This document shows positions 61,601 through 64,000 of a stretch of 64,000 nt of DNA, piece by piece (positions within the stretch are counted from its first letter, which is position 1; each line of letters opens with the position of its first letter). Source of the DNA: Tubulanus polymorphus (Eukaryota; Nemertea; Palaeonemertea; Tubulaniformes; Tubulanidae); contig NC_134033.1 in NCBI RefSeq assembly GCF_964204645.1, forward strand, positions 9,088,231 through 9,152,230, in the 5' to 3' direction. A program made the translations under genes and the position numbers. The notes under the pieces were generated by a model that was not told where the DNA came from, did not search any database, and was given only the letters and a program-made list of their open reading frames with translations.

Positions 61601-61610
61601 TATACGGCAG

Positions 61611-61737
61611 TGTGCCCTATCGGTTGTAATTGATGATGTAATTAGAGATGCCTGTCAGCAGCCGCTGTTCACATTTAAATAAAACGTGATCTGTTCTGAA
61701 GCAGTCGTTGGTGTTTGTGCTTAGTTGAGATACCACA
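61611..61737 (+). repeat. Candidate short Gypsy LTR, 127 bp
   Basis: TGTGCCCTATCGG...GAGATACCACA starts TG and ends CA, includes AATAAA near 61,678, and is immediately followed by a primer-binding-like TTTGGCGACGAGGATCG and a gag frame. No partner LTR lies in the window. Confidence 0.6.
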
Positions 61738-61795
61738 TTTGGCGACGAGGATCGAGCCGGATTCGCGCAGATTCTTCTGATATTAGGTACGCACG

Positions 61796-62245
61796 ATGGC
61801 ACTCGTAGGGGTTGAAATTCAAGCGGTTGAAAGGTTTGACGTTTCTGGAAATGCTGCAACGTTGGGTCCACGCTGGTTGAAATGGTGGAAAGCATTTCAG
61901 TATTTTCTGGCCGCAAAAGGCGTAGAACGGGCCTCTCAGAAGCAGGCATTACTTCTCCACTGTGCTGGGGTGGAGGTTCAAGAACTTTTTGAAACGTTAA
62001 TTGATCCTGGGCCGGTGGTTATCGAGCGAGACGCTGGTGGAAATGCTGTCCAAGATACTGCGGATGAATATGAGCGTGCATTACGAACATTGAACAACCA
62101 TTTCGTTGGGTAGGTGAATGAGCCGTATGAGAAGCATGTTTTTCGTTCAATGGCCCAAAAAGAGGGCGACACGGTTGACAAATTTGTAGCCCAACTCAAA
62201 AAGCAGGCTCAATTTTGTAATTTTCCGCATCCAGAGGTAGATATC
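61796..62245 (+). pseudogene. Gypsy Gag N-terminal fragment
   Basis: From ATG 61,796 the frame reads 105 residues to TAG 62,111-62,113 and then stays open to about 62,245. The wording 'RWLKWWKAFQYFLAAKGVER', 'KQALLLHCAGVEVQELFETL', 'EYERALRTLNNHF' and, after the stop, 'VFRSMAQKEGDTVDKFVAQL' is the capsid region of Gypsy elements with short LTRs (Mag-like). The fragment ends abruptly next to an oppositely oriented SGNH fragment; the zinc knuckle and pol are missing. With the LTR and primer-binding site just upstream it is the 5' end of a Gypsy element truncated by rearrangement. Confidence 0.78.
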
Positions 62246-62757
62246 CGGGATCTTCCAATCGTTGATTCATAGCATCAATTTCCTGATCGGTTTTGTCCTT
62301 TCGGGGAAGGAGCGACGCAATTTTCACTTAGGCGTTTGGCCACATTTTTTTAACGGTCTCGATGGATTTCTTCATCTCCTGGAGAACTTTTGCATCTGTT
62401 TTTGTGTACCAATCGTTTGTACCGCAGTTGATGAGTACGGAATCATGTCGTTTCCATCCAGTCCAAATTGCTGATTGACGACCGGTAGGTTTTGACGGCG
62501 CTGTAACGCAGCCATCCTGAATTGAATACCGATATTTTCGATATCACACGCTAAACAAGTGCCTGCAGAAGCGTTACCTGGCAGGGTTAATGGAATTTCT
62601 TTCTTCATTGATATAAAAAATGACTTTAAAAGAGGTCCATGGAACGTAAATCGAGACACTGTGTAGGCGACCATGTTACATTGTTCACGTGATGAAATAC
62701 TGAAATCTGATTGGATCCGTAAATTCAGCGGAAGATGCCGGACGGGCAAAACACATC
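62246..62757 (-). pseudogene. SGNH hydrolase fragment plus repeat B, copy 2
   Basis: On the minus strand around 62,380-62,440 the frame reads 'HDSVLINCGTNDWYTKTDAK', the GxND block III of SGNH-type esterases, followed by a helical stretch ('LQEMKKSIETVKKMWPNA') and a stop at about 62,318, then more in-frame sequence ('DKTDQEIDAMNQRLEDPG'). Upstream on the same strand (62,461-62,757) is repeat B. Blocks I and V are not visible, so this is a fragment. Esterase domains are known in CR1/L2 LINE ORF1 proteins, so a LINE origin is likely, but a Gypsy accessory ORF like the one at 50,365-50,967 cannot be excluded. Confidence 0.6.
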
Positions 62758-64000
62758 CTCGCTTGCCAGGGGTCCGGTATCACTCCCGAACTCGCTTCCA
62801 CCAGCCCCCTGGCGTCACGAAGCGTGATTTCATTACTGGCGCTGTTGCGCGTGACGTCATATATCGATTTGCGAAATACTTCCTTGTTCGGTAAAACGTT
62901 CGCTGATTGGTCAATTTAACGGGAAAACCAACAGAAGTCTACTGACGCGTTTGTTACAAGCGCTGTGATTGGTACGACCGGATTCTGGTCGGCTAGTAAC
63001 GACTCCAACGACTCGTGAGGTCAAGGGGTTCGGGGAACAGCTTTAGCGTAGTGGGTTCGAATCCCTTGACGGGTGAAGATGGGCAAAACATAGAAGATAG
63101 AGACCGGTAACCGGTCTATGTCCCATATTGAATGGGAGAGGCAACCAGTCTAACCGAAATCAGTGATTGATTGACCGAAACGTAAAAAATCGAAGGGTTA
63201 AAAAAGTAATACGCGTTAACTAACTTGAATCTACGAGGATATCGATATGTTACATATAGCCACATATTTCAAAGATGGAGCCAGATGACGATAGCAACAA
63301 TTAACGCTGGTTTTTCAAATCAGGCATCGAAAACTGCTTTTAAAACTTAGGCCTGAGAAAAGCATATAGAATTACAAATTAATCTTTTTTCTTAAGTAGC
63401 CAAACTGTTTACTTTATCATTAAGTCACATTTTCTTGGAAACTGAAAAGTGCTTCGTTCCGGGTGAGAGTTTCTTATTTTCGAAACCGCAATCGGTCCTT
63501 TTAAACCCGGAAGTGAAAATCGCTCCTCCGTCGTTGATAATTCATCGTCGTTAAATCCTTAAACATCACTTCAAAATGATCGTCTTCAACGATTTACTCA
63601 CAGGTATTTGGTTAAATGCCGATCAATGTTTCATCGGTGAAAATCCCGTGACGAATCGTGTTCGACCTGTTAGCGTTTAGCCCGCTTTAAATCTGTTCTT
63701 CGTAAGGCCGCCATACCTTGTTTTTCCACAGGGGCTCGTATCCGAGTTGTAGGTAGTGTAAAAACGATAATCTGTCAATCCATTGTCTAGAACGTACAGG
63801 TATGTAAACTAAGAAGGGGATGCAGGGGGCCTATGTCTAGGGATTTCAGGTTGAAAGTTTCTATGTGTCCTACGTACGTGTCGTTCTAATGGTTTAAAAT
63901 GAAGAAGGGGATAGTATGGGTCATCCTTATTACCGAGATGACATCACAGGGGTTTGGCGATGGGCTTGGATTTTATTTCCGGGTTGTTGATAATCTCGCG
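62758..64000. other. Intergenic with short dispersed repeats
   Basis: 62,782-62,815 matches 21,841-21,875 ('CCGAACTCGCTTCCACCAGC'). A 'GATAGAGACCGGTAACCGGT' word at about 63,092-63,112 and 'AACCAGTCTA' near 63,135 belong to the dispersed family also seen near 11,440. No gene is seen. The last ~40 bp (TGGCGATGGGCTTGGA) may touch another foldback element, but too little is present to say. Confidence 0.4.

Noticed and set aside
63044-63064. tRNA or tRNA-derived SINE promoter: TAGCGTAGTGG next to GGTTCGAATCC
   Set aside because: The words fit A- and B-box consensus, but they almost touch, no cloverleaf can be drawn and no second copy of a SINE body was seen. A lone GGTTCGAATCC at 23,881 likewise has no tRNA context.

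Overview
The window is a repeat-rich piece of an animal genome, most probably a marine invertebrate. The evidence is PIF/Harbinger, CR1/L2- and Jockey-like LINE, Gypsy and BEL/Pao remnants, many foldback elements, a split transposase gene with spliceosomal introns, and the frequent palindromic word TAGGCCTA in the flanks. The species cannot be named from the sequence, and I see no convincing host protein-coding gene. Almost everything recognisable is mobile DNA in layers.

Layout. 1-25,242: host flank with a truncated LINE reverse transcriptase (1-1,140), foldback elements (2,629-3,361; 7,448-7,682; 7,957-10,914; 10,031-10,616; 19,550-19,985; 20,141-20,483), an interspersed repeat with a variable number of ~155-bp units, a degenerate telomere-like tract (12,684-12,770), a nearly complete but dead LINE (14,459-17,151), Gypsy and LINE scraps (17,605-18,233) and a broken Harbinger transposon (22,988-24,663). 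25,248-50,272: a BEL/Pao LTR retrotransposon with 309-bp LTRs differing at 2 positions and a 5-bp target duplication (ATCTT). It is interrupted by an 18,753-bp Polinton/Maverick (31,011-49,763) flanked by a 6-bp duplication (GGCAAG). 50,365-56,622: a decayed Gypsy on the minus strand (gag, protease, RT, integrase and an extra SGNH-like ORF) with a 215-bp (TA)n run inside gag. 56,623-64,000: further repeats, a minus-strand LINE (58,898-61,600), the 5' end of another Gypsy with a 127-bp LTR (61,611-62,245) and an SGNH hydrolase fragment.

The Polinton is the centrepiece. A rightward block carries protein-primed family B DNA polymerase, a probable penton/minor capsid protein, small membrane proteins, conserved Polinton proteins of unknown role, a double-jelly-roll major capsid protein and a zinc-finger protein. 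It converges on a leftward block with a packaging ATPase, a chromodomain integrase, two further conserved proteins, a 242-aa protein and a zinc-finger/HNH nuclease gene. With capsid, packaging, replication and integration genes it is organised like an integrated virus. No maturation protease was recognised, and several genes carry single lesions (major capsid protein, polymerase N terminus, two accessory genes, HNH gene).

Most notable are two families of start-site signals in the Polinton. Seven genes share a 21-23-bp block, TAAT(6-8) followed by a few bases and TAAATG over the start codon. Four others share an AATAA(A/G)AA...ATG block of about 25 bp. This recalls early/late promoter classes of large DNA viruses, although the element has no RNA polymerase gene. 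Each terminal inverted repeat is about 735 bp, contains a 410-bp imperfect palindrome that repeats the element's own terminus in inverted orientation around a GC-rich stem-loop, and carries the start of a coding region, so the polymerase and HNH genes share their first ~33 codons.
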